Shown here piece by piece: positions 24,581-32,878 of a stretch of 41,807 nt of DNA. The notes under the pieces are model-generated. The model saw only the letters and a program-made list of their open reading frames with translations. It did no database searches and was not told where the DNA came from. Each line of letters opens with the position of its first letter. Positions within the stretch are counted from its first letter, which is position 1. Source of the DNA: Akkermansiaceae bacterium (lineage in GTDB: Bacteria; Verrucomicrobiota; Verrucomicrobiia; Verrucomicrobiales; Akkermansiaceae); assembly GCA_903888515.1 (NCBI GenBank), contig CAISTY010000055.1, forward strand, positions 1 through 41,807, given 5' to 3'. Both the position numbers and the translations under genes were made by a program.

Positions 24581-26101
24581 ATGAACACCAGCGACAAGCA
24601 GCACGCCGCACTGTCAGTCACGCGCAGGCAATTCGTGAAACGGTGCTCCGCCGCGACTGCGGTCATGGTTTTTCCCATGGTCGTCCCGGCGACTGTTTTT
24701 GGCGCCAATGACAAGATCCGCGTCGCCGTGATCGGCCTCGGCGGCCGTGGTGTGAAGAGCCATGTTACAGGTTTGGGCAACCAGAATGGCGTCGAGGTGG
24801 TTGCGATCTGTGACCCGGACCGCGAACGCCTGAACAGCGCCGCAGCAAACATCAGGCAATGGTATGATCGCGACGTGGATACATATATCGACATGCGTGA
24901 TATCATGAAGCGTGCGGACATTGATGTGGTCTCCATCGCCAATCAGACATACTGGCACGGGCTGAGCACCATTTGGGCATGCCAGGCCGGGAAACATGTC
25001 TATGTGGAGAAACCACTCTCACAATATATCTGGGAAGGCCGGCAAATGGTCAACGCGGCACGCAAACACAATTGTATCGTCCAGTGCGGAACGCAACATC
25101 GCTCAAGCAGTGGTATTAGGGAGGCCATCCAATGGACCCGCGAAGGTCATCTTGGAAAGATCAGGCAAATCACCTGTTTTGCCATCAAGCCGCGGGGGCC
25201 GATTGGCAAACGGGACACTCCGCTCCCGATTCCCGACTCGATCGACTATGACTTATGGTGCGGCCCGGCGCAAAAACTGCCAATCTATCGGAACGTGCTC
25301 CAATATGATTGCAGATACATGTGGAACACGGGAGTTGGAGAAAGCGTGGATCAGGGCGTTCACGAGTTGGATGTGGCGCGCTGGTGGCTTGGCGAAAAAG
25401 CGCTGCCGAAGCGCACCATGAGCATTGGTGGGCGCTTCATGTGGGACGATGTCGGCCAAGTTGCCAATGCCCATATCATGTACTATGATTTTCCCACTGC
25501 TCCCGTCGTTCACGAAATCTACAACATCACGGCACCAGCCTTTGTTGATGGGTTGAACATCTTCAAAACCAAGGGCAGCAGAGCTGAAAAGACGCTGCGG
25601 GCCGGTCCTTTCGGTCTTCGTGTGATGTATGAGGAAGGTTGTGTCCTGGTACAGGCATACCTGCCGCATCAGACGTGTGTGGCCTATGATCTCAATGGCA
25701 AGGAAATCAGGTCGTTCCACGGTCATGGCGAGCCGCATCACTTTGACAACTTCATCGCGGCGGTCCGCAGCGGTCGGCGCGATGATCTCCACGCCGAGAT
25801 TGAGCAAGGCCATCTGTCCACGACAACCGCCCATACCGCCAATATCTCGTACCGGGTGGGCGAAGTGGCTTCGGTGAAACAACAGCAGGCGGCGACTGCC
25901 GGTGTCCCCGATTTCAAGGAATCCTTGGATCGTTTCCACATGGTATTGAAGGGCCACGGCATCAATCCCGACACGGCCACACATGGGCCATGGCTGGAAG
26001 TGGACCACCCAAAGGAATGTTTCAAAAACCATGACCGGGCCAATGAGCTTGTTCGCGGCAGTTATCGCGAATCGTTCAAGGTGCCCGATCTTTCAATCTG
26101 A
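24581..26101 (+). CDS. Tat-exported Gfo/Idh/MocA family oxidoreductase
   Basis: A 506-residue protein. The N-terminus has a twin-arginine signal (TRRQFVKRCSAATAVMVFP, residues ~14-32). The NAD(P)-binding fold starts at IRVAVIGLGGRG (~46-57) with CDPD, and the family EKPLS motif follows HVYVEKPLSQ. The C-terminal Gfo/Idh/MocA domain contains GVHELDVARWWLG and HFDNFIAAVRSG. Members oxidise or isomerise sugars and similar polyols; PVC bacteria have many Tat-exported paralogues. It starts 25 bp after the PD40 protein gene, with no clear Shine-Dalgarno, and is followed 24 bp later by another family member, so the genes probably form an operon. The substrate is unknown. Confidence 0.88.
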   Translation: MNTSDKQHAALSVTRRQFVKRCSAATAVMVFPMVVPATVFGANDKIRVAVIGLGGRGVKSHVTGLGNQNGVEVVAICDPDRERLNSAAANIRQWYDRDVDTYIDMRDIMKRADIDVVSIANQTYWHGLSTIWACQAGKHVYVEKPLSQYIWEGRQMVNAARKHNCIVQCGTQHRSSSGIREAIQWTREGHLGKIRQITCFAIKPRGPIGKRDTPLPIPDSIDYDLWCGPAQKLPIYRNVLQYDCRYMWNTGVGESVDQGVHELDVARWWLGEKALPKRTMSIGGRFMWDDVGQVANAHIMYYDFPTAPVVHEIYNITAPAFVDGLNIFKTKGSRAEKTLRAGPFGLRVMYEEGCVLVQAYLPHQTCVAYDLNGKEIRSFHGHGEPHHFDNFIAAVRSGRRDDLHAEIEQGHLSTTTAHTANISYRVGEVASVKQQQAATAGVPDFKESLDRFHMVLKGHGINPDTATHGPWLEVDHPKECFKNHDRANELVRGSYRESFKVPDLSI

Positions 26102-26125
26102 CAAATCCGGCCAAGGACTAACATT

Positions 26126-27379
26126 ATGGTTGAACAATCAGGCAACAATCCGGGAGAGCGGCCGCAATGGGTGCGGCGCCGTCCATTCCTTGCAGGGGCC
26201 GCCGCGTTTCCGTTGACGGCACTGCTGCCGAAAATCGCACGGGCGGCGGAGGCACCGCCGAAGAAGTATCGGGTGGGTGTGATGGGTCACACCGGCCGGG
26301 GTGACTATGGGCACGGGTTGGATACGGTGTGGCGGGATATACCCCAGACGGAAATTGTGGGCGTCGCGGATCCGAATCCCGCAGGACTTGCGAAAGCGGT
26401 GCAACGCTTGATGGCACCCAAAGGTTACGAAGACTATCACAAGATGCTCGACGAGTTGAAACCCGATCTCGTGAGCATCGGCGTGCAATACATCGACCAA
26501 CATCGCGACATGGTGGTGGCGGCGGCGGAACGCGGTGTTCGCGGCATTTATATGGAGAAGCCGCTGTGCCGGACGCTCGAAGAAGCCGACCAGATGGTTG
26601 CCGCCTGTCGGAAACACAAGGTCAAACTGGCAATGGCACAACAGTCGCTGTATGTCCCGAAAATGAAAGTCATTCAGGACATCATCCGCTCGGGCAAGCT
26701 GGGGCGGGTGTTAGAGCTGCGCGGCCGTGGCAAGGAGGACGCGCGTGGGGGGGGGCTGGACCTCTGGGTACTGGGCACGCGCACGCTGACAGTGATGCAA
26801 GCCCTGGCGGGTAATCCGGTATCGTGCTTGGGAACCGTCCTGCAGGACAAGCGGCCGCTTGGCAAGCAGGACGTGCGTGACAGCGAGGCCTACGGCATTG
26901 GTCCGTTAGCCGGTGACGAGGTGCACGCGATGTATCGGTTCAGCAGCGGGGTGACCGGCTACTTTGACTCCATCCGGAACGCGGGTGCCCCGAGTCCATG
27001 GCGCCACGGCCTGCAGATCCTCGGATCAGAGGGTGCGTTGCATTGGTATTCTACCGAGGATTTCATGTCCCCGGCACACTTCCTGCCCGACCCGCTGTGG
27101 GATCCCGGTCGCAGCGGCAAGCAATGGATTCCCGTGAGTTCGGCGGGCATCGGCGTCCCGGAACCTTTGAAGGATGAGTGGGCGGGGCACCACGGCGGCA
27201 ACGTTCTGGCGGTCAAAGACCTGATCGCCGCGATCGAGGAAGATCGTCAGCCGCTGGCCAATTTGGAGGAAGCTCGAATCAACCTTGAAATGATTGTTGC
27301 GGTGTTCGAGTCTCAACGCACGGGCGGTCTGGTGTCCTTTCCGCTGAAGAACCGCGCGAACCCACTCACCATGCTCTAA
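26126..27379 (+). CDS. Second Tat-exported Gfo/Idh/MocA family oxidoreductase
   Basis: A 417-residue protein. The Tat-like signal is WVRRRPFLAGAAAFPLTALL (residues ~15-34), cut after IARA. The nucleotide-binding start is YRVGVMGHTGRGDYGHG, a variant of GxGxxG with an HTGRG loop; YMEKPLCRTLEEAD is the EKP motif. The C-terminal domain has LQILGSEGALHW and GGNVLAVKDLIAAIEEDRQP. Sequence similarity to the preceding oxidoreductase is low, so this is not a recent duplication. The stop overlaps the Shine-Dalgarno of the next gene (TAAGGAGG), so the two are tightly linked. Confidence 0.88.
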   Translation: MVEQSGNNPGERPQWVRRRPFLAGAAAFPLTALLPKIARAAEAPPKKYRVGVMGHTGRGDYGHGLDTVWRDIPQTEIVGVADPNPAGLAKAVQRLMAPKGYEDYHKMLDELKPDLVSIGVQYIDQHRDMVVAAAERGVRGIYMEKPLCRTLEEADQMVAACRKHKVKLAMAQQSLYVPKMKVIQDIIRSGKLGRVLELRGRGKEDARGGGLDLWVLGTRTLTVMQALAGNPVSCLGTVLQDKRPLGKQDVRDSEAYGIGPLAGDEVHAMYRFSSGVTGYFDSIRNAGAPSPWRHGLQILGSEGALHWYSTEDFMSPAHFLPDPLWDPGRSGKQWIPVSSAGIGVPEPLKDEWAGHHGGNVLAVKDLIAAIEEDRQPLANLEEARINLEMIVAVFESQRTGGLVSFPLKNRANPLTML

Positions 27380-27389
27380 GGAGGTCCGC

Positions 27390-28673
27390 ATGATTTGCCA
27401 GAACGATCACAACATCATCCGCGAACTCGCCACAAAATGGATGGAGTGGGCCTCCCTGCCAGTCATGAACGAGCGCAAGCGGCTCTGGAAAGCGGTCCAC
27501 GACCTCAAGGCCGAGCGCCCGGTGATTCTCATTGAGACGGCTTGGATTGACGGCTACGTGCGGCCTGATGAAATCCGTTGCGAGGATCCTTTCCTGCGTA
27601 ATGTCGAACAGAACATGCGCGTCACACTCCGGCAGGCTGAGGAATTGAACGACGATCTGGTCATCGAGCCGCACTACCGTCTCGGTTGGCGGATGCGATT
27701 TTCGGATTACGGCGTGCCGGTGGAGATTCGCGCGCCGATGGGCGCGGGCCATTCCATCGCATACAGTTTCAGTTTCCCCATCGCCACGTCCGCGGACCTC
27801 TCCCGGCTCCGTCCGCGGACCCTCGCCGTGGACCGCGTTGAGACACATCGCCGGCGCGCGGTTTTGGAGGAGATCATGGGCGACATCCTGCCCGTGCGGC
27901 TCGGCAACTTCGATCCGTTCATCTCCGAGTTTGACGTGGGCGAGTTTGGCGATCTGGGGTTCACCGGCAATTTCTTCTTCGGCCTGACGTGGCAGCTCTA
28001 CCGCTTTATCGGCAACGACCGTCTGCTCTACTGGGTCTATGACGAACCGCAGATGATCCACCAGTTGATGAACTATCTGTTAGAAGACCGTCTCGCGCTG
28101 TTCGGATTCTTCGAGCAGGAAGGACTACTCGATTTCAACACCGACAGCCAGATGGCCGGGCCGCGCAGTTACGGCTACGTGTCCGACCTCGCCGCGCCCG
28201 ACACCGCGCGCCCGGCGCGGCTGAAGGACATGTGGGGGTGGGCCGAGTCGCAGGAGTTCGAGATGATTTCGCCGGAGATGTATCAGGAGTTTGTGCTGCC
28301 CTATCTGGCGAAGTTGAGTGAGCGCTTCGGCTTGGTTTACTACGGCTGCTGCGAGCGCGTGGATGACCGTCTGCCGATGATCATCAACGCCATTCCGAAT
28401 CTCCGGTCCGTTTCGGTATCCGGGTGGTCCGACCACGCCAAAACGGCCGAGATTCTGGGTAACAAGTATGTCTATTCCCGCAAACCGACCCCGGCCTACA
28501 TCAGCGGTACCAACCCTGACTGGGACCGCTTGGAAGCCGACATGAAAAAGACCCGTGACGTCACCAAAAACTGTAACGTGGAGATCCTGCTGCGGGACGT
28601 TTACACCACCAACGGCGACCGCGCCCGGTTGCGGAAGTGGGTGGATATGACCAAGAAGATATTCCAGATATAA
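27390..28673 (+). CDS. Uroporphyrinogen decarboxylase (URO-D) family protein
   Basis: A 427-residue protein of the URO-D/MtaA-like superfamily that is not a haem-pathway HemE. Supporting features are a TIM-barrel layout with RPVILIETAWIDGY near the N-terminus, MIHQLMNYLLEDRLALFGFFEQEG, ISPEMYQEFVLPYLAKLSERFGLVYYGCCERVDDRL, and LLRDVYTTNGDRARLRKWVDMT at the end. The YYGCCE motif sits where cobalamin-dependent methyltransferase relatives place metal-binding residues. It has a perfect AAGGAGGT Shine-Dalgarno, unlike most genes here. In PVC genomes such proteins often sit beside Gfo/Idh/MocA genes; the substrate is unknown. No export signal is seen, so it acts in the cytoplasm. Confidence 0.8.
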   Translation: MICQNDHNIIRELATKWMEWASLPVMNERKRLWKAVHDLKAERPVILIETAWIDGYVRPDEIRCEDPFLRNVEQNMRVTLRQAEELNDDLVIEPHYRLGWRMRFSDYGVPVEIRAPMGAGHSIAYSFSFPIATSADLSRLRPRTLAVDRVETHRRRAVLEEIMGDILPVRLGNFDPFISEFDVGEFGDLGFTGNFFFGLTWQLYRFIGNDRLLYWVYDEPQMIHQLMNYLLEDRLALFGFFEQEGLLDFNTDSQMAGPRSYGYVSDLAAPDTARPARLKDMWGWAESQEFEMISPEMYQEFVLPYLAKLSERFGLVYYGCCERVDDRLPMIINAIPNLRSVSVSGWSDHAKTAEILGNKYVYSRKPTPAYISGTNPDWDRLEADMKKTRDVTKNCNVEILLRDVYTTNGDRARLRKWVDMTKKIFQI

Positions 28674-28896
28674 CAGTCGGACCGCAGCCGATCAGGTTCA
28701 CACAAGTCTTCATCTTCCCTGCCGCGCCTTCTTGCCGGCACACGGGTTTGCATCCGCGGGTTTTCTAGCGAGGCTTCGCCTCAGGCCCAAGACAACAAGA
28801 CCCAAGACGCAAGACGAAGAATTTGACCTAACGACAACACATTCTCCGTTTCAAGGACTCTAGCAGGACATGCGGTCTTGTTGGGCCGCGCGCGGT
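28674..28896. repeat. Convergent intergenic region with short repeats
   Basis: This 223-bp gap between two converging genes holds a hairpin GAGGC-TTC-GCCTC at 28770-28782 and a run of CAAGAC-type units from about 28787 to 28823 (CAAGAC appears four times with spacers). The hairpin lacks a T-tract, so it is more like an interspersed repeat than an intrinsic terminator. No gene is seen. Confidence 0.5.
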
Positions 28897-30426
28897 TCAA
28901 GCCTCTTCGACAAACGTCAGCTTGAGCGCACCGGCCAGTTCCTTGAGTGGCTCCTTCAAGTCACCGTAAACCGTCACGCGGTGCCAGGCGTGCCAGTGGC
29001 GCATCAGTTTCTCGATGTCGCCGTGGACGTCGGCCACCAGTTGACTGCGGCAACCGCGCTCGGAGTTGTAATTGCCGATGGATTTTGCCCGGTGTACGAC
29101 AAGGCTTTGGCCCATGATGCGGAACGAGGTGGTCATGTAACCTGCGGGCATGAACGACTGCACGCATGCGCCGCGCGGGTCGCGGTTGTGCAGCGTGCGG
29201 ATGTGGAACGGTGTCGCGGGACGATCCGTACCGAGCATTTTCGTCGGTGCCATGCAGTGGGCGTAGATGACGTGATTGGTCGAGGTGTCCAACGTCGGGT
29301 CGGACACAAACCCCGCGCGGCCGGTCATGATACGGCACAGATCCATCGCCCACGCATCCTGCAATTGCGCTTCGCAAACCCCGTGCTGGCCCTCGTCGAG
29401 CAGTTCTGTGAATCCGAGACAGGGATACGCCGGTAACTTGCCGGCGGCAAAACCGCCGAGGCAATTCATCGTGACCGTGTCGCTGCGGTATTTTTCCAGC
29501 AGTTTGCGCGTGCCCAGGGCCACCCGGGCCGACGCGCGAATGGCGGCTGGTTCGGCCTCAACGATCTTCGCCGCAGCCTTGATCCATTGATCGGCCTTGG
29601 CGTTCGCGGCATCGGTGTCCACTTGCTTGCAAAGCGCATCGAACTCGTCGAAGCCGACATAGTTGACCTTCGCACCGAAGTACTCGCCCTCCGCCCCGGG
29701 TTTGCCACTGCCAACGACGAGGATGCGTTTCTCGGCGAGTTGTTTCAGGATGTCGGCTATCCCCGGAACCTTCAGCGGATCGTCCACGCATTTCATGTCA
29801 CCAGGCTGGCCGAATGTTTTCCGGTAGGTCAGCCAGCCTTTGTCGGCGAATTGTTCGGCACTCAACGTCTTCGCCTCACCGAACCCGCGCGCCACCGCCA
29901 CAAGATCGGCGTCGCGTTCCGTGGAAACACACACGACGGGCTGGTTGGCTGCGCGCAGCTTGGTAGTGAGCGTCAGCCAGGGTGCACAGCCACCAAGGAC
30001 GTAGTTGGCGAGGATCATCGGCTTCTTCCACTCCACCAGCGGCATCACCGCCTTACCGCTGTCGCCGAGTGTCATCAAGTACGCCAGCACGCCATCGAAC
30101 CGGTCCTTGGCTTGGAGACCCGCTTCAAGATTGTTGCGGTGCGACGCGAAAAACTCGAACTCCACCTCGGGACAGCCGTGCATCAACGCCTCGCTGATTT
30201 CCTTCGCGCGCGGTTCCGGATTCCAGCCCGGCCACGGCCAGTTCTCCACGGGTTTCGGGTCCGTCAGGAAAAAGACCGCGACCCGCGACTTTGCTCGCGC
30301 GGTCGTCTCGCCGTGAACGCGAAAGCCGGTGGCGGCGACCACCGTACCGCCGGCGATGGACTTCAGAAAACCGCGACGGCTAATGTGTGCCGGACAACTG
30401 TGGCAATGCAAATGGCAAGTATTCAT
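28897..30426 (-). CDS. Tat-exported L-fucose isomerase-like protein
   Basis: A 509-residue protein. A Tat signal (ISRRGFLKSIAGGTVVAATG, residues ~20-39) follows a Cys/His-rich leader CHLHCHSCPAH. The mature part begins RVAVFFLTDPKPVENWPWPGW and contains FDGVLAYLMTLGDSGKAVMPLVEWKKP. The C-terminal part has LGFTELLDEGQHGVCEAQLQDA and IYAHCMAPTKM...PFHIRTLHNRDPRGACVQ, which recalls the FucI/AraA C-terminal fold. An intact isomerase activity is not shown; these exported relatives have no known role. A good Shine-Dalgarno AAGGAGA lies 7 bp before the ATG. It converges with the URO-D gene. Confidence 0.6.
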   Translation of the reverse strand: MNTCHLHCHSCPAHISRRGFLKSIAGGTVVAATGFRVHGETTARAKSRVAVFFLTDPKPVENWPWPGWNPEPRAKEISEALMHGCPEVEFEFFASHRNNLEAGLQAKDRFDGVLAYLMTLGDSGKAVMPLVEWKKPMILANYVLGGCAPWLTLTTKLRAANQPVVCVSTERDADLVAVARGFGEAKTLSAEQFADKGWLTYRKTFGQPGDMKCVDDPLKVPGIADILKQLAEKRILVVGSGKPGAEGEYFGAKVNYVGFDEFDALCKQVDTDAANAKADQWIKAAAKIVEAEPAAIRASARVALGTRKLLEKYRSDTVTMNCLGGFAAGKLPAYPCLGFTELLDEGQHGVCEAQLQDAWAMDLCRIMTGRAGFVSDPTLDTSTNHVIYAHCMAPTKMLGTDRPATPFHIRTLHNRDPRGACVQSFMPAGYMTTSFRIMGQSLVVHRAKSIGNYNSERGCRSQLVADVHGDIEKLMRHWHAWHRVTVYGDLKEPLKELAGALKLTFVEEA

Positions 30427-30548
30427 GCTGAATCTCCTTGTTTATTGGGTGTAAGACGACAATGCACCGGATGACAATCAGAGCCGCTTCCATGTCAAGA
30501 AAAACTTTTTCAAATTACGGGAAAGCGGGCAAGCGGCCATTTTTCGGT

Positions 30549-30622
30549 TGGTGCGGGTAAGGAGAATCGAACTCCTGCCTCAAGCTTGGGAAGCTCACGT
30601 TCTACCATTGAACTACACCCGC
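30549..30622 (-). tRNA. tRNA-Gly (anticodon CCC)
   Basis: On the minus strand the 7-bp acceptor stem starts GCGGGTG and pairs with TACCCGC (one G-T pair). The D arm is GTTC-AATGGTA-GAAC, the anticodon loop TTCCCAA gives CCC, and the T arm contains GGAGTTCGATTCTCC. The terminal CCA is encoded. Confidence 0.95.
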
Positions 30623-30769
30623 AAAATCTCCGTGGCGCGGATCATCATGGCAACCCAGCGGAAAATCAAGGCAATTCCAAGTCAGGAATCGACCCGAAAG
30701 ATTTTTTGTGAAACCGACGAAAAAAACTTGCCAAAGAGCGGGTTGGACGGTTTGCTTGCCTCTGAAAGC

Positions 30770-30843
30770 GCGGGCATAGCTTAATGGCAAAGCCCTAGCC
30801 TTCCAAGCTAGACACGCGGGTTCGATTCCCGCTGCCCGCTCCA
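30770..30843 (+). tRNA. tRNA-Gly (anticodon TCC)
   Basis: The acceptor stem GCGGGCA pairs with TGCCCGC. The D arm is GCTT-AATGGCA-AAGC, the anticodon stem CTAGC/GCTAG encloses the loop CTTCCAA (anticodon TCC), and the T arm is GCGGG-TTCGATT-CCCGC. CCA is encoded. It is divergent from tRNA-Gly(CCC), 147 bp away. Confidence 0.96.
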
Positions 30844-30881
30844 GTCCCTTGTTTCTCGAATCCGCAACCCACATTAAAACC

Positions 30882-31466
30882 ATGAAACCAACCGTCATTC
30901 TGGGTGTTCTCATCACCACGCTTGCCCTCTTTCCGGCATCCGCCGCAGTGGACTGTCTGAAGCTTTCCCTCGCCGTGAAACACGAGGTTGCGGCCGATCC
31001 ATCCAAAGTCTTGGAGATTGTTGCCACCGAAGTGTCCGCCGCGCCGGCATGCTCTTGTGAAATTGTCAAGGCGGCCATCGAAGGTTGCCACGCCAAACCC
31101 GAAACCGTGGCCGCGATTGTCCAGGCCGCAATCACCGCCGCCCCCGATCAAATGCGTTTGATTTCCCAATGCGCGGTGGCTGTTGCCCCGGATGCCCTTG
31201 CCCAAGTGCAGGCCGTGCTTGCCAAACTCGATCCCAATGCTGGCAAAGCCCGGTCCAGTGCGAAAAGCGCGAAGGACGCGAAAACGCCCGTCGGTGAGGT
31301 AGCCGCCATGCCCAACCCCTTGGATTTCCCGGGACAAGGACCGGTCGCTCCGATTACCGGCGGCCCAGGCGGTCAGCCGCTCATTCCGATTTTCCCGCCT
31401 ATCATTATCAATCCTCCCGAAGTGAGTGACCCGAATCCGGGTAACAACAACGTACCCCCTGCATGA
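30882..31466 (+). CDS. Small secreted protein of unknown function
   Basis: A 194-residue product from ATG 30882 (MKPTVILGVLITTLALFPASAA), a clear Sec signal peptide cleaved near residue 22. The mature part begins VDCLKLSLAVKHEVAADPSKV and is Ala-rich and helical, with regularly spaced Cys (SAAPACSCEIV, then EGCHAKPE, then LISQCAVAVAPD). The C-terminus is Pro/Gly/Asn-rich (PGGQPLIPIFPPIIINPPEV) and probably disordered. Frames starting earlier would overlap the tRNA trailer and lack the signal. It precedes the beta-barrel gene by 51 bp and may belong to the export operon. No family is recognised. Confidence 0.7.
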   Translation: MKPTVILGVLITTLALFPASAAVDCLKLSLAVKHEVAADPSKVLEIVATEVSAAPACSCEIVKAAIEGCHAKPETVAAIVQAAITAAPDQMRLISQCAVAVAPDALAQVQAVLAKLDPNAGKARSSAKSAKDAKTPVGEVAAMPNPLDFPGQGPVAPITGGPGGQPLIPIFPPIIINPPEVSDPNPGNNNVPPA

Positions 31467-31517
31467 GTCGTTTGATTTTCTTGAACCCCGATTTTTTTAC
31501 CCTCACCTGAAAAATTC

Positions 31518-32738
31518 ATGAAACACATCATACCTCTCGGTTGTCTCGGGCTGTTAGCTGCTGGTGCGGCTTCCGCTCAAAGTCTTTACTATGTTGGCAC
31601 GGAAGCCCAGGAGTCCATCCCCCTGAAGTGGGTGGTGGGCGCGAACCTCATTTTTGACGACAACGTCTCTCCCGGCGTGTATTCGAAGGAAAGCTCTCTG
31701 GGCATCAACCCCAACGTGGCCATGTCCTTCGTGTCAATCACGCCCCAGACGACTTGGGATGTCTATGTCCGCTTGGGGCTGATCTATTACTTCGATGCTC
31801 CTGATTACATGGACGACGTCAGCCCCCAGACGCGTGCTGGAGTGAACTTTGTCCATCGCTTCTCCGAACGCCTCCGGTTCTCGAGCCGTAACTTCATCGC
31901 TTATGAGCTGGAACCGGACTACTCGACGGGTTATTCGTCCTCACGCCAAAACGGCGCGTATTTATTGTGGTATACCGACAATTCGCTTGGTTTCCGCTGG
32001 ACCGAACGTTTCGCCACCTACACCGGCTTCCGCCTTACCGACACCAGTTACGAGGATGTTTCGAATAACGACCGCTTCACATGGGAAGTTTACAACCAGA
32101 TCCGTTACCAACTGAGTCCCCAGACGGTTCTGACGGGTGACTACCGTTATTCCCAAACCACGGGCAACGGCTATTTCACCGACACCTCCGATCATTTCAT
32201 TCTGGTGGGTGCGGAGCACCGCTTCAGTCCGACTACCATCGGCATTGTCCGTGCCGGTGTCCAACTGCATGAGGTGGACGATGGGGATAACACGGTAGGT
32301 CCTTACGTTGAATTCGCGCTCAACTCCCAACTCACCCAGCAATTCAGCTTGCGTTCCTACGCCCGCTACGGCATCGAAACCTATAACAATATCCAAACAC
32401 TCCCGTTTCCCATTGGTGCGGTTGAATACGGCGACGTGCAGGTCCTGCGCTGCGGAATTTCCGCAGAATACGCGATTTCGCCCCGCTTCTCGATCTTCGG
32501 TGGGCTGGATTACTTGCCGACATCCTACGCCAGTGGCCATGCGATCAATTGGCCCGGACACCCGTCTGTCTCCGATGGAGACTCTGACATCTTCAATGCC
32601 TACATCGGGCTGTCGATGAAATTCAACGACTACCTGACCGGCACGATTTCCTACAACTACACCAACGCAAGCTCTGATTTCCTTTACAGCGACTACGACC
32701 GCAACCGCATCAGCATTGGTCTGAGCGCGGAGTTTTAA
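31518..32738 (+). CDS. Outer-membrane beta-barrel protein
   Basis: A 406-residue protein with a Sec signal (MKHIIPLGCLGLLAAGAASA). The mature protein is rich in alternating aromatic strands, such as LYYVGTEAQESIPLKWVVGA, TTWDVYVRLGLIYYF, DYLTGTISYNYTNASSDFLY, and ends RNRISIGLSAEF with terminal Phe, the usual outer-membrane insertion signal. It resembles the beta-barrel proteins found beside exopolysaccharide genes. A strong terminator follows (32803-32831) before the kinase gene, so it is not simply co-transcribed with it. Role in polymer secretion is inferred from position. Confidence 0.75.
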   Translation: MKHIIPLGCLGLLAAGAASAQSLYYVGTEAQESIPLKWVVGANLIFDDNVSPGVYSKESSLGINPNVAMSFVSITPQTTWDVYVRLGLIYYFDAPDYMDDVSPQTRAGVNFVHRFSERLRFSSRNFIAYELEPDYSTGYSSSRQNGAYLLWYTDNSLGFRWTERFATYTGFRLTDTSYEDVSNNDRFTWEVYNQIRYQLSPQTVLTGDYRYSQTTGNGYFTDTSDHFILVGAEHRFSPTTIGIVRAGVQLHEVDDGDNTVGPYVEFALNSQLTQQFSLRSYARYGIETYNNIQTLPFPIGAVEYGDVQVLRCGISAEYAISPRFSIFGGLDYLPTSYASGHAINWPGHPSVSDGDSDIFNAYIGLSMKFNDYLTGTISYNYTNASSDFLYSDYDRNRISIGLSAEF

Positions 32739-32802
32739 TCGGCGGGAGCCCTCGATTGGAACCACTAGCCCCTTGTCTGCACTCGCATTGGCTTGACCAT
32801 CG

Positions 32803-32831
32803 ACTCCCGCAATGTGTTTCATTGCGGGAGT
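32803..32831 (+). terminator. Intrinsic-type terminator hairpin
   Basis: The arms ACTCCCGCAATG and CATTGCGGGAGT form a perfect 12-bp stem around the 5-nt loop TGTTT, followed by TTCCATTTT. It lies 65 bp after the beta-barrel stop and 48 bp before the kinase start. It should end the upstream transcript; the trailing T-tract is interrupted, so efficiency is uncertain. Confidence 0.85.
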
Positions 32832-32878
32832 TTCCATTTTGACTGGACTTCTCTTGAACTTGTGACATACTGACTCTG

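Noticed and set aside
22627..24942. A 771-codon open frame antisense to the PD40/HzsA-like gene
   Set aside because: Its sequence has no recognisable domain and mirrors the codon pattern of the well-supported gene on the other strand, a common effect in GC-rich DNA. The same applies to a 434-codon frame opposite the AlbA_2 gene and a 248-codon frame opposite dinD.
27390..28673. URO-D family gene as hemE
   Set aside because: It lacks the overall sequence pattern of uroporphyrinogen decarboxylase, is long (427 residues), and sits with sugar oxidoreductases rather than haem genes.
1..30622. The Dnd island as an element integrated at the tRNA-Gly genes
   Set aside because: No integrase or recombinase is encoded in the window and no copy of the tRNA 3' end was found near the island borders.
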